Source of the DNA: an uncultured Caryophanales bacterium
GTDB taxonomy: Bacteria; Bacillota_I; Bacilli_A; RF39; UBA660
DNA: 64,000 bases
Direction of reading: 5' to 3'
Assembly (NCBI GenBank): GCA_946628045.1
Contig: CAMOVZ010000002.1
Location: 1-64,000, forward strand
Shown here: piece by piece, positions 51,310-60,524 of the stretch
Position numbering within the stretch: the stretch's first letter is position 1
Layout of the letters: every line of letters begins with the position of its first letter
Notes under the pieces: generated by a model
Database searches by the model: none
What the model was told of the DNA's origin: nothing
The model's input: only the letters and a program-made list of their open reading frames with translations
Made by a program: the position numbers and the translations under genes

Positions 51310-53664
51310 CTAACCAACCTTATAATATACTATTCTTGAAGTATTAGCCCAATTATATGTTCCCCACATATCTGTAGAACTACTACCAGGATCCATCATA
51401 TTAATAGTATCTCCATTAACAGAATCTATAGCAACCCAGTGTTGTCCTGTAATACCTTTTACTTCAGCTACTGCATATACTCCGGTCTGACTTACTATAC
51501 TTTTAATTCTATTTAGTTTATCTTGTCTACTCATACCAGATAAATCATCATAACCTTGATATCTAAATGTTGGAGCAATAGTCTCAACAGAAGCATAACT
51601 CAATAAAGAACCACTTTCACCAAAAGCACCTTGATTACTTAAATAAGTAACAAAAGTACCTGGATTAAAATCACTAACATTAGTTGGTACACCACTTTTT
51701 GCTATTTGAATAGATAAAGATGTAACTAAACAACCAATTTGGTTAATAGTTCTACCACTATTACCAAGTTGAACATTTATCCAAGCTCCTTCATATTGTT
51801 TCCATGAAGCAAATTCTCCATTAGCTACACAATTACCACAACTAGCCTTATATATGTCACTAGCACCATAACTTCTTCTTCCATGACTATATACTTGAAG
51901 TAATATTTGTTTATGATCTAATCCACTTCTTGCTAAATTTGTAAATTGTGTTGATTCAGCAGCTAAATAACCAGTTTGTATAACATAACCTTGATTATTA
52001 ACTAAAAGTTCTCCCTGAACATCAGCAGCATACTGACGAAGTGGTGAATTTTCAGGAAGAGGACCTTTCCAAGTCCTTCCATGACCTGTTCCACTATATA
52101 CTTGAGATGTTTGTCCATTACCACCTATAACTGTAGAACATCCTTTATCAGGATCACAATATACTTGATCTGCAGTACAAGCTGCTACTTGTATTACCCA
52201 TTTACCATCAGGTTCTTGTTTTAAAGTTCTCCAACCACCCATATCAAAAGGACGAGCTATAATAAAACTACGCGCAGCAACCATTTGTGCTTTAAATGCC
52301 TCTTCAGGTGCTCCAGGACCTATCTCAGCATATGCAACTCCTAAAGCATATTTTTCAAAAGGAACCAATTCTTCTCCCTCTAAAGGTTGTCCAAAAGTAC
52401 CACCATAATCATAATAACTAGTTTTACCACATTGCATTAAACGAACATATAAATCATTAATGTTTAATTCTTTTTTTACATTACCTTTTCCAGGAATATA
52501 AAAACCAGAAATATTATAAGTACAACTACCTACAGAAGAACAATTAGAACTTATTTCTTTACCAATTAATTTATAATAATTTTCAACATATTCAAATACA
52601 TCATTTGCAATATTTTCTCTTTCAGAATCAGTTGTATCAGGTAAATATTTAGGAATTAAATATGTAATCAAATTATTCTTAAAAGTTTCATCAGAATATA
52701 TATTATTTAAAAACATACAATCAGCTATATCCATAATAACATCAGTAGTCATCGTCTCATAATTTAAAGATGCACCTCTAGCTTTTAAAACATGATATGT
52801 AGCAACTACCTTTAAAGGATCAACGTTTTTACCTTGAGCTAAATAAGTATTTCTAACTTCTAATACTCTATTATAAAAATCTTGTTGAGCTTGACTAGTA
52901 GCATTAAAAACAACTCCACCAGTATCTTCTCCTTGTGTAGCACTAATACCTATTGCATCTTCATAATCATCAAAATATCCAACTACACTTGCAACAACCA
53001 TAATTATAATGATTATAAAAAAAATAAATGGTGCAAACGCAAGTAAAGCAATACGAGCTAGTGGACCTTTAATTCCATATCTAGTATATCCTTTAGATTT
53101 TTTTTCTTCTTCATCATCCTGTGGACTACTCTTACTACTAGATTCAGGAATCTTTTTCTCTTTTTTTGCTTTATCATCAGCTTCAGCTTTAGCATTTTCG
53201 CCTTGCTTAGCATTAGGATTTTGTTGAGCATTAGGTTGTGGTGTTTTTTTATCACCAGAAGAAGGAAGAGAACCACCTTGTTCTCCTCCGTTTGGTGTCT
53301 TTACTTGATTAGGAGCATCTCCTTTTGCGCCACCATTCTTCTGACTATATAAAGATGCAGCCTTACCAGCAGCATCTCCTACACCACTTTCATTTAGTTT
53401 ATTTAAACCCTTTTGAGCCAATTTTCCACCAGGTGTAACTTTATTAGCTACAGTTAAAGCTTTACCTAAAAGTTCACTTCCAGCACCACCTGTTGCAGCA
53501 TCAACTGCCTTAACAGCAGTACCAGCAGCTACAGCATAAGGGTTTTTTGTGGCAATAGCGACATCGGCAGCATTTCTAATATTTTGAGCATTATTAGCAT
53601 CAGCTCTTGCATTCTCTGCTTTTTTTTGCTCTGATCTACTTAATTCATAATCTTCATCTTCCAC
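51310..53664 (-). CDS. membrane SpoIID-C39 cell-wall enzyme of the T4SS (VirB1-like role)
   Basis: The start is a GTG at 53664, four bases after AGGTGGTGAT. Of 784 residues, 1-200 are low-complexity cytoplasmic (Ala/Lys/Gln/Pro-rich); one transmembrane helix lies near 203-228 (LLAFAPFIFFIIIIIMVVAS). Residues about 255-370 are an exported linker domain. SpoIID-type lytic transglycosylase follows at about 430-610, with AYAEIGPGAPEEAFKAQMVA (catalytic Glu in AEIG) and ARSF. A C39-like papain-fold peptidase ends the protein (630-784), with Cys in INQIGCLVTSLSIQIA and His in GQHWVAIDSVNG. T4SS usually use SLT or NlpC enzymes, so this pairing is unusual. It overlies virB4 in the operon. Confidence 0.88.
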   Translation of the reverse strand: MEDEDYELSRSEQKKAENARADANNAQNIRNAADVAIATKNPYAVAAGTAVKAVDAATGGAGSELLGKALTVANKVTPGGKLAQKGLNKLNESGVGDAAGKAASLYSQKNGGAKGDAPNQVKTPNGGEQGGSLPSSGDKKTPQPNAQQNPNAKQGENAKAEADDKAKKEKKIPESSSKSSPQDDEEEKKSKGYTRYGIKGPLARIALLAFAPFIFFIIIIIMVVASVVGYFDDYEDAIGISATQGEDTGGVVFNATSQAQQDFYNRVLEVRNTYLAQGKNVDPLKVVATYHVLKARGASLNYETMTTDVIMDIADCMFLNNIYSDETFKNNLITYLIPKYLPDTTDSERENIANDVFEYVENYYKLIGKEISSNCSSVGSCTYNISGFYIPGKGNVKKELNINDLYVRLMQCGKTSYYDYGGTFGQPLEGEELVPFEKYALGVAYAEIGPGAPEEAFKAQMVAARSFIIARPFDMGGWRTLKQEPDGKWVIQVAACTADQVYCDPDKGCSTVIGGNGQTSQVYSGTGHGRTWKGPLPENSPLRQYAADVQGELLVNNQGYVIQTGYLAAESTQFTNLARSGLDHKQILLQVYSHGRRSYGASDIYKASCGNCVANGEFASWKQYEGAWINVQLGNSGRTINQIGCLVTSLSIQIAKSGVPTNVSDFNPGTFVTYLSNQGAFGESGSLLSYASVETIAPTFRYQGYDDLSGMSRQDKLNRIKSIVSQTGVYAVAEVKGITGQHWVAIDSVNGDTINMMDPGSSSTDMWGTYNWANTSRIVYYKVG

Positions 53665-53687
53665 CGAAATCACCACCTAACTTCTTA

Positions 53688-55478
53688 TTAGAATCCTCCT
53701 CCTATACCAAAGGAATCTAATTCATCTTGTGTAACAGCAACATTTATTCTCATACGTCTACTTCCACATACAAATAGTGCTTCACCTTGAGAATAATGTT
53801 TTATACTTTCTTTTTCACTTTCATTTAAATCTATCAATAATGATAAATCTTCAACAGCTTGTTTCTTAAGACCCATAACTAAATAATATGAAGAGTTATC
53901 AAAAATAGCTTTACCTTGAGTAATAACAGCTGGATCTGAGAAATCACTAGGTTGTTGAGTAATAATAATAGTTCCAGTATTATATTTACGTGCACGTCTT
54001 TGTACTTGTGCTAAGAAGTCAGCCCCAAGTGCATTATTATCTCCTAATAATACATGAGCTTCATCAACCATTAATACAGTATCTACATTAAAATCTAAGC
54101 ATAATCCCCAAGCATATTTAAGTACATTGAAGAATAATGCATTTTTAACAGTACTATCACTATTCATTAACTCTTTAATATTAAATACCATGAAGTCACT
54201 ACCTCTACGTATAGTAGTATGACCATCAAAGTAAAATTTCAATTCTTTAACAATTGGTCTAACTTTTAATTCAAGTCGTTCCATAACATCACGTTCTTGA
54301 GTTTGTTCAGTCATTGACATAAGTCTACCCTTAATAGTAGCATATACATCACTAAATGTTGGATAATCAGCTGATGTATATCTAGAAAAGTCAGAATTAA
54401 AATCAATACCAAATCTCTTATATGTATCTTGTACTATTTCAGAAAACATAGTAAGTACATCTTCTTCAATAGAAGGATCATAATATTTCATAAACGCTTT
54501 TAAGAATTGTAAGGTTCTAGTTAATACAGTATAACCTAATCCTTGTCTAATTTCCTCTTCATCAGCATCTATAACTATTTCAAGTGGATTTATAAGACCA
54601 AATTCTCCACCCTTAGCAATATCTATTATATCCCCACCATAAGTACGGGCAATCTCTCTAAACTCATCTTCAGGATCAATTATAACTATTTGACAACCAT
54701 TTCTAATATGAGTTCTTAAAAGTAATTTAGCAGCTGTAGATTTACCACTACCAGATGTACCTAAAATAATCATATTAGCATTATTTCTATTATTTTCTTT
54801 TCTAAGTTTATATAAGAATTGATTAAATAAGATAACTCCTCCAGAAAAATCAACTCCAAGTAAACAACTTAAACCAGGATCCTTTATACTATCAAATATA
54901 AATGGATACATAGCGGCTATTGTAACAGATGGAATTGGAGTACCAATTCTCTGTTCAATATCTTGACTAGGGAATACTGGAATTATTGATTTAAGAACTT
55001 TTTCTTGTTCAAATCTTAAAGGAATAGCCTTTAATTCCATAGCATCTAAATAATTCTTAACATTTAATTTCTTTAACTCTAATTCTTCTTTAGTATCAGC
55101 AGTTACCATAATATGCATTTGAAAATCAAAGTTACGAGCTTGACCACTAGCTATCATAGATGTAAAGTATTCCAAACTTTCAGCATCTTGTCTAATTCTT
55201 TCTCTTACAGTTTGATCTCTTTCACTAGAATATCTTTCTCTTAACTCAGCAACTTGCTTATTTAACATTTTTTGCATCTCTTGAGCAGGTACTGGTATAT
55301 GTTTAACTACAACTTTAATACCACTCATATTAGTAAGAGATGATAAATATCCAGGCATAATATATTTTGGATATGAAACAACTGTTAAAATAGTTGCATA
55401 TTTATCACTAATAGTAAACTCACTAGGAGAAAAATGTAATCCCTTAGGAGCTAATTGACTTCTTAAACTTGTACTCAT
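53688..55478 (-). CDS. virB4: VirB4-family T4SS ATPase
   Basis: The protein has 596 residues. An N-terminal domain (1-200) with the TraE/CagE-like pattern precedes the ATPase: Walker A in ANMIILGTSGSGKSTAAKLL near residue 235, Walker B in VDTVLMVDEAHVLLGD, and later TIIITQQPSDFSDPAVITQG. VirB4 powers T4SS assembly and substrate transfer and is the hallmark gene of the system. Its start overlaps the stop of the 181-residue gene (ATGA). Confidence 0.96.
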   Translation of the reverse strand: MSTSLRSQLAPKGLHFSPSEFTISDKYATILTVVSYPKYIMPGYLSSLTNMSGIKVVVKHIPVPAQEMQKMLNKQVAELRERYSSERDQTVRERIRQDAESLEYFTSMIASGQARNFDFQMHIMVTADTKEELELKKLNVKNYLDAMELKAIPLRFEQEKVLKSIIPVFPSQDIEQRIGTPIPSVTIAAMYPFIFDSIKDPGLSCLLGVDFSGGVILFNQFLYKLRKENNRNNANMIILGTSGSGKSTAAKLLLRTHIRNGCQIVIIDPEDEFREIARTYGGDIIDIAKGGEFGLINPLEIVIDADEEEIRQGLGYTVLTRTLQFLKAFMKYYDPSIEEDVLTMFSEIVQDTYKRFGIDFNSDFSRYTSADYPTFSDVYATIKGRLMSMTEQTQERDVMERLELKVRPIVKELKFYFDGHTTIRRGSDFMVFNIKELMNSDSTVKNALFFNVLKYAWGLCLDFNVDTVLMVDEAHVLLGDNNALGADFLAQVQRRARKYNTGTIIITQQPSDFSDPAVITQGKAIFDNSSYYLVMGLKKQAVEDLSLLIDLNESEKESIKHYSQGEALFVCGSRRMRINVAVTQDELDSFGIGGGF

Positions 55479-56020
55479 ACAGGCATCACCGTTCCAAACT
55501 CTGTAGTATTACCTCCATTTAGGAAGTTCTCTAAAATTAATCTTAAATCAGAATTACTAATTAATGAAGCATTAATTCCACAAGTAGCAAGACCAGTAAT
55601 CATTTGTCTTACTCTCTTCATTAATAAATCAGGATCTTTACCTTTAAACATAAAATAATACTCTGTATCACATACATTATTACGTATAAAAGTCTCACCT
55701 TTTTGTATATCTTGCATAATTAATTTTTTAATCGCAGGAGATGATGTTTCATTTAGTAATAATTGCATTTGAGACATATAAACAGATATATCTACAGGTC
55801 TATCTGCAACTACTAACCAAAATTCATAATCAAGAGTATTATAAAAATTACGAAGTCCAAGTAATATATTTTCTTGTGTTCCAGGATCAAGTATAAATAT
55901 ATTTCTAGGAGTAATTTTAACACCAGTTACTTTTTCATTATTACTAGTAATAATCATATTATTTTGAATAGATTTTACTGGTAACCAATCTTCTGTAAAT
56001 CCACTACCTGTCTTTGCCAT
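55475..56020 (-). CDS. VirB4 N-terminal-like protein, separate gene
   Basis: The protein has 181 residues and is soluble. The pattern DWLPVKSIQNNMIITSNNEK, then TGVKITPRNIFILDP and FYNTLDYEFWLVVADRPVDI, is that of the first domain of VirB4/TraC proteins. There is no ATPase motif. As it overlaps virB4 by four bases, it may be the split-off N-terminal domain that docks on PrgI/VirB3; virB4 itself still has a second N-domain. It overlaps prgI by 17 bases. Confidence 0.72.
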   Translation of the reverse strand: MAKTGSGFTEDWLPVKSIQNNMIITSNNEKVTGVKITPRNIFILDPGTQENILLGLRNFYNTLDYEFWLVVADRPVDISVYMSQMQLLLNETSSPAIKKLIMQDIQKGETFIRNNVCDTEYYFMFKGKDPDLLMKRVRQMITGLATCGINASLISNSDLRLILENFLNGGNTTEFGTVMPV

Positions 56021-56318
56021 TTTTCCAACACCAACCTTTCCATCTATATGTTTGTCTATTTGTTAAATACTCATATAATTCCACTATAATATTGAGCATA
56101 TTATGATAATAAGGAACCGGCATTACTAAGAATGCAGTAATTAAAGCCGGAGATAATATCAAAATAACCACCCAAGTATTAACCAAAGGAAGAAAAGCAA
56201 GTAAGATTAGAGTTACTAATAACCCACAACCAAACAATGCTAAATCAAATGGACGAAACCATCCAAGTAATAACTTTCCTCGTTTAGTATTAGCAGGAAT
56301 TAAATATTGCATATCCAT
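56004..56318 (-). CDS. PrgI/VirB3-like membrane protein
   Basis: The protein has 104 residues with two close transmembrane helices (about 26-45 and 51-70) after KRGKLLLGWFRPFDLALFGC, and a basic Trp-rich end (RWKGWCWKNGK). This matches PrgI-type VirB3 proteins of Gram-positive T4SS, and it is just upstream of virB4, as usual. It anchors VirB4 to the membrane. Confidence 0.82.
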   Translation of the reverse strand: MDMQYLIPANTKRGKLLLGWFRPFDLALFGCGLLVTLILLAFLPLVNTWVVILILSPALITAFLVMPVPYYHNMLNIIVELYEYLTNRQTYRWKGWCWKNGKDR

Positions 56319-56341
56319 CTAATATCACACTCCTATTTATT

Positions 56342-58456
56342 CTATTTCTTATTACCAGTCTGAGAAGAATTTGCATTACGCATACGTTGTCTCATATCAT
56401 TTTGTTGATTTGAAATAACATTATTAGCAGCACCAATTGCTTTTCCATATGTATCAACATTATCTATATCGTAGTTATTAAAATTCTGAACAATTTGAAC
56501 ATCTAGACCATGAACATCAACATCACGATAAGTACGAGCTACATCCTCATGTTTCAAATATAATTTTCCACCAGCTGAAATACTAGCAGCATAACTTGTA
56601 CCACCTGTTTTAAATTGTCCTCTTTGATAAGAACGCACTTGAGCCTTTAAAGCATCTTCCATAAAATCTTGTGTAAATAAATTAGCATCATAGTCTGTGC
56701 CATTAATAGTAACTTTTCCATCATGAGCAGATGAAACAGCACGCTCAAGTTCACTATATCTAGCATTAATAGCAGCACCATTTGCCAATCGTCCTAAATT
56801 TGTAGCAATACCATTTAGTTTAGCTTCATTTTCAAGAGAAGATTTGAAATCTCCTTGGGCTTTTACCCAATCTTGAGCAGCTTTTAATTTATTATTTCCA
56901 ACAGCTGCTAATCCACGTCCTGTAAACATACCATATACATTATCAGCAACTCTTCCAGGTAATGTAGAGTGAGATGTACGCATTTCATTACGTTTTTGTT
57001 GAGCAGCAATAACACTAGATGCCGTAGCATCTTTTTTACCCCAAGCATTCAAGCCAGCATATCCTCCACCTATTGCACCAGCTATTGCAGACCCTACATT
57101 CATAGCATGTCTACCAAACGCAGATCTGTCTGGATGTATCGCTTTTTGTTCCTCATTAGAAGCACGATAATTAGTAGCAGCACTACCTATAATTCCAGCA
57201 CCCATAGCTCCAACTCCAAGTGCTTCAGTAATACCTCCAAATAGTCTAAATCCACTATCTTTTAATCCTAAAGCTTGTCTCATAAATTTAGGAGCTTCTT
57301 TAGCAAATATTATTAAACCAATCCAAATTGCTAATTTAGAGAATCCACCTAATACACCAGTTCCATGTTTAATTACAATACCATTTACCATCATACTTTC
57401 TATTAAGAAAAGTACAAAGTATATAATACCTAATCTAATAAATAAATCTAAATAAGTAGATGTTAATGTTTTAACCCAAGCATTAAATGCTCCATCTTTT
57501 CCACCTTTTGGATCCATATAACTAATAATAGGTATTGGAGCAATTAATCTTAATACCGCCAATTTAACTGCACGAACAGCAACATCAATAGTAAAACTTA
57601 ATAAAACAAATATAAATACAATTGCTGCAATAGCAGGAAGAATACCAGTATATGCTAACATGTACATTTCATTATCTGTAAAAAAATCAACAACAGGAAG
57701 ATTTTCCCACCAATCTCCTACATTACAACTCTTAGTAACCATCGAAATAATAGTCTGTGGATCAGCATCAATTCTTGAATATTCTTCTAATACATCATCA
57801 TCTATATCTTGACATATTCTATTATCATTAATCATATAATCTTCTTTTCCATCTTCGTGAACTCTCTCGTCTTCAGGAACTAGATTAATTCTATAAAACA
57901 TTTTAAGAATCGTCGAAGTAAATACATTAGATGCATATTCTAATTCTTCATCATCAGAATCCCATGATGTATAATTATGTCCTTCATCATTAACTCCTAA
58001 TATCAATCTACCTAATGTATTATTTGATAATATACGATTTTGTAATGAATAAAGCGTACCAAATAATAAACCATTATTATTAATTTGTTTTTCATATTCA
58101 TTTCTAGGTGAAGGTATATTTATAGGTACTAATAATGTTAGTAAAACTAATGAAGTAACAATACGAGTAATAATATTACCAAAACCTGTCTTTCCATCAC
58201 TAAATGAATCAGGATTCATTATACCTTTTAAAATACTCATTGCTAATTGGAACATCATAAAAACTCCAATAATTAATTGGACTCTCGAAAAGAAATTCAT
58301 TATTGTTGCTCCAGTTAAAACATCTGCTGAGGCAACATTAAAAAATAACTGATAGACATATTTTAATAACAAATATGGACCTCTATCAAAAAATGAAAAC
58401 GCCGTCCTAATGGCGTCCATCAAAACGCCTGCATGTTCTAAACTCGTTTCGCTCAC
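56342..58456 (-). CDS. VirB6/TrbL-like polytopic membrane protein
   Basis: The protein has 704 residues and starts with GTG behind AGAGGTGAT. Helices lie near 25-45, 60-82, 97-115, 265-290 (AAIVFIFVLLSFTIDVAVRA), 330-355 and 365-385. The string PIPIISYMDPKGGKDGAFNA then WVKTLTSTYLDLFIRLGIIY is the core of the Gram-positive VirB6/TrbL family. The last 290 residues are soluble, Ala/Asn-rich and helical. It forms the inner-membrane channel with VirB3 and VirB4. Confidence 0.87.
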   Translation of the reverse strand: MSETSLEHAGVLMDAIRTAFSFFDRGPYLLLKYVYQLFFNVASADVLTGATIMNFFSRVQLIIGVFMMFQLAMSILKGIMNPDSFSDGKTGFGNIITRIVTSLVLLTLLVPINIPSPRNEYEKQINNNGLLFGTLYSLQNRILSNNTLGRLILGVNDEGHNYTSWDSDDEELEYASNVFTSTILKMFYRINLVPEDERVHEDGKEDYMINDNRICQDIDDDVLEEYSRIDADPQTIISMVTKSCNVGDWWENLPVVDFFTDNEMYMLAYTGILPAIAAIVFIFVLLSFTIDVAVRAVKLAVLRLIAPIPIISYMDPKGGKDGAFNAWVKTLTSTYLDLFIRLGIIYFVLFLIESMMVNGIVIKHGTGVLGGFSKLAIWIGLIIFAKEAPKFMRQALGLKDSGFRLFGGITEALGVGAMGAGIIGSAATNYRASNEEQKAIHPDRSAFGRHAMNVGSAIAGAIGGGYAGLNAWGKKDATASSVIAAQQKRNEMRTSHSTLPGRVADNVYGMFTGRGLAAVGNNKLKAAQDWVKAQGDFKSSLENEAKLNGIATNLGRLANGAAINARYSELERAVSSAHDGKVTINGTDYDANLFTQDFMEDALKAQVRSYQRGQFKTGGTSYAASISAGGKLYLKHEDVARTYRDVDVHGLDVQIVQNFNNYDIDNVDTYGKAIGAANNVISNQQNDMRQRMRNANSSQTGNKK

Positions 58457-58474
58457 TTACATCACCTCTTTATT

Positions 58475-58945
58475 CTATTGTAATCCACAAGTTGGATCTG
58501 AAGTAATTCCAAATATTCCTAATAGTACTTGTACTATTACAGGTATTAGGAAAAGTAATATAGCTAAAATTAATCTCATAATTAATTTTTTTTGAGCTTT
58601 AGCCATTGCTTCATCATCACTTTTTACAATAACTCTAATAAAATCTATACTACTAAGTAATATTACTAATATAGGTCCTACCACTTTAATAATATTTAAT
58701 ATTAATTGTATTAACCAAGCAACAGAATCAGGATCATTAGGATCACCAAAAATACTATTAGCACCTGTACAATCTTGTTGTTGATCTCCTGAATTAATTA
58801 TATCATTAATGTTATCCATATCTGTATCTGTTAACAAATAAACACTAGAAATAGCATTATCTATTGATAATGCTCTTGTATTTACTGGAGAAATAAACAT
58901 TACGCATGTAATAATTAATAAAATTGTAATTATTCCTTTTTTCAT
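58475..58945 (-). CDS. VirB2/TrbC-like pilin, copy 1
   Basis: The protein has 156 residues: signal peptide (1-25), a loop with two cysteines, then two transmembrane helices (about 82-105 and 125-147) separated by SDDEAMAKAQKKLIMRLILA. It matches the short two-helix VirB2-like proteins of Firmicutes. It opens the T4SS transcription unit, with its own promoter at 58965-58994. The copy at 59046 shares the helix-loop-helix pattern. Confidence 0.78.
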   Translation of the reverse strand: MKKGIITILLIITCVMFISPVNTRALSIDNAISSVYLLTDTDMDNINDIINSGDQQQDCTGANSIFGDPNDPDSVAWLIQLILNIIKVVGPILVILLSSIDFIRVIVKSDDEAMAKAQKKLIMRLILAILLFLIPVIVQVLLGIFGITSDPTCGLQ

Positions 58946-58964
58946 CTAATCACTCCACTAATAC

Positions 58965-58994
58965 ATTATATCATATTAAGTATATCAAAACCAA
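58965..58994 (-). promoter_or_regulatory. putative promoter of the T4SS unit
   Basis: TTGGTT (58989-58994), 18 bases, TATAAT (58965-58970) with TG in front (extended -10), minus strand. It lies right after the terminator of the upstream VirB2-like gene. Confidence 0.5.
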
Positions 58995-59036
58995 AAAAAA
59001 ATAGCAATTATATTTACTATTTTTTATATGCTATTT
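58993..59036 (-). terminator. intrinsic terminator after the second VirB2-like gene
   Basis: AATAGCA/TGCTATT with a long AT-rich loop and eight or more T on the minus strand. It splits the Tad side from the T4SS side. Confidence 0.68.
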
Positions 59037-59045
59037 TATTATAAA

Positions 59046-59390
59046 TTACGAATTTCTAATATATTGATAGCATCCATCCCAAGATGTTGTATTTGTACTA
59101 GTTTTGCTATTTGTATTACTATCAGTAAGTAATCCCATAACTGCTGTTACTAACATTGGTACAAAGAATACTAAAGCTGCATAAATAAATCTTTTAATTA
59201 ATCTTCCTTGAGCTGCTTTTACTTCTTTTTCATCACTTGCAATAACTGCTTTTCCTAAATCAATAGTACCAAAAACAATTAATGCAATTGGAATTAAAAT
59301 CCAAAAAACTGTAAGTACCTTGTATATAACACTCATTATTGGTCCTAAACCACCACAAGGATCAATAGCTCCTAATAAAAATAAATCCAT
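59046..59390 (-). CDS. VirB2/TrbC-like pilin, copy 2
   Basis: The protein has 114 residues without a classical cleavable signal peptide. Two helices (18-43 and 70-92) frame SDEKEVKAAQGRLIKRFIYA, matching copy 1 (I-x-P, ID-x-x-K/R-x-VI, D, A-Q-x-x-L-I-x-R). Cysteines lie near both ends (DPCGGLG and WDGCYQY) and may pair. It stands alone between a near-perfect promoter and a terminator, so it is probably the most highly made subunit. Confidence 0.76.
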   Translation of the reverse strand: MDLFLLGAIDPCGGLGPIMSVIYKVLTVFWILIPIALIVFGTIDLGKAVIASDEKEVKAAQGRLIKRFIYAALVFFVPMLVTAVMGLLTDSNTNSKTSTNTTSWDGCYQYIRNS

Positions 59391-59412
59391 AAATCACTCA
59401 CTCCTCATATTC

Positions 59413-59442
59413 ATTATAATATTACAAATATAAATTTGTCAA
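59413..59442 (-). promoter_or_regulatory. strong promoter of VirB2-like copy 2
   Basis: TTGACA (59437-59442), 18-base spacer, TATAAT (59413-59418). Both boxes are perfect. Confidence 0.88.
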
Positions 59443-59471
59443 TCAATTTACTATAATTGACAATCAATTTA
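59437..59471. repeat. 14-base direct repeats 21 bases apart at the pilin promoter
   Basis: TGTCAATCAATTTA (59437-59450) and TGACAATCAATTTA (59458-59471) differ by one base. One overlaps the -35 box and the other lies just upstream, two helical turns apart. This is a possible operator. Confidence 0.55.
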
Positions 59472-60509
59472 ACGTCTAAATAGTCCAAATATACCACCTG
59501 AACTATTATTATTAGAATTACTACTTAATAATCCTAATCTAACTAAGAAATCATTTATTATTTCATTTCTTTTTCTCTCATCTAATGAAGGCATATTATA
59601 AAATACTTTTATAGAAGCCTCACCTTCAAAATCACTAACATCATTATTTAATAATGCACTTTTATTTAAAACAACTTTTTTACCTTGTAATTTACTAAAA
59701 ATTGTTTTATTTCTTTGAATTAATTTATTAAGTTTTATAGTAGTAGGTTCAATTAAATAAATAATATCTCCACAACAACTATCATCTACTGCAGTATTTA
59801 AATCAACTAATACTATTTTAGCTTCAGGATGACTACTTATTGCTGATTTAACTTCATTTTCTTTTATAGATAATAAATTTTTATCATTAAAATACATAAA
59901 ATCATTTTTATTTAATTCTAAACCTATAACTCCATCATTACCATAAACATGTGTTAATTCTTTTCTTAACATATATATAAGAGAAGTAGCACCAGCATGT
60001 TCAGTAACATCTTTAAAACCTATAACTGTTACCCCATCATTAACTTTAACAGAAGTTTGAATAAAATTAGATGTTTTCTCTTCTTTTGAATCACTATTAT
60101 TAACATCATCATTATTATTGTTACTATTTGCCATGTTTTTAATATGTTCAACATCTTGTAATGTATTAGACTTTTTTAATAAATATTTAACACCATTTAA
60201 ATCAGTAGTAAAATTATATATTCCTAAATCTATTAAATGACTTAAAAAATTAGGTGTACATAATTTACTACCCTCAGGTAATAAAAATATTATCTTATCA
60301 GCAACTAATCCCTTAGATATAATTTCATAAGGATCTAATTCATTATAATTTTTTATAGCTGTAACATCTAAAATCATTTTACTATAGAAAAAACTTTTAA
60401 ACATTTCAACTAATTCAGTAGCTTCATACTCACCATTTAAACTCTTAATAATATCTATATCTAAATTAGCTAAATCACTTTGTTTTTTATTTGCAACAAT
60501 AACATTCAC
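59469..60509 (-). CDS. CpaE/TadZ-like protein with degenerate P-loop
   Basis: The protein has 346 residues and starts with GTG behind AGAGGTTGAT. The N-terminal 130 residues look like a receiver-type domain (strand-helix repeats, KIIFLLPEGSKLC). The C-terminal 180 look like a MinD/ParA-type fold: GVTVIGFKDVTEHAGATSLI replaces the P-loop, with GATS but no Lys at the usual place, then KIVLVDLNTAVDD and IIYLIEPTTIK. CpaE/TadZ localises Tad pili; the lost lysine suggests a non-hydrolysing scaffold. It lies downstream of TadE-like genes. Confidence 0.68.
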   Translation of the reverse strand: MNVIVANKKQSDLANLDIDIIKSLNGEYEATELVEMFKSFFYSKMILDVTAIKNYNELDPYEIISKGLVADKIIFLLPEGSKLCTPNFLSHLIDLGIYNFTTDLNGVKYLLKKSNTLQDVEHIKNMANSNNNNDDVNNSDSKEEKTSNFIQTSVKVNDGVTVIGFKDVTEHAGATSLIYMLRKELTHVYGNDGVIGLELNKNDFMYFNDKNLLSIKENEVKSAISSHPEAKIVLVDLNTAVDDSCCGDIIYLIEPTTIKLNKLIQRNKTIFSKLQGKKVVLNKSALLNNDVSDFEGEASIKVFYNMPSLDERKRNEIINDFLVRLGLLSSNSNNNSSGGIFGLFRR

Positions 60510-60524
60510 TTATATCAACCTCTT

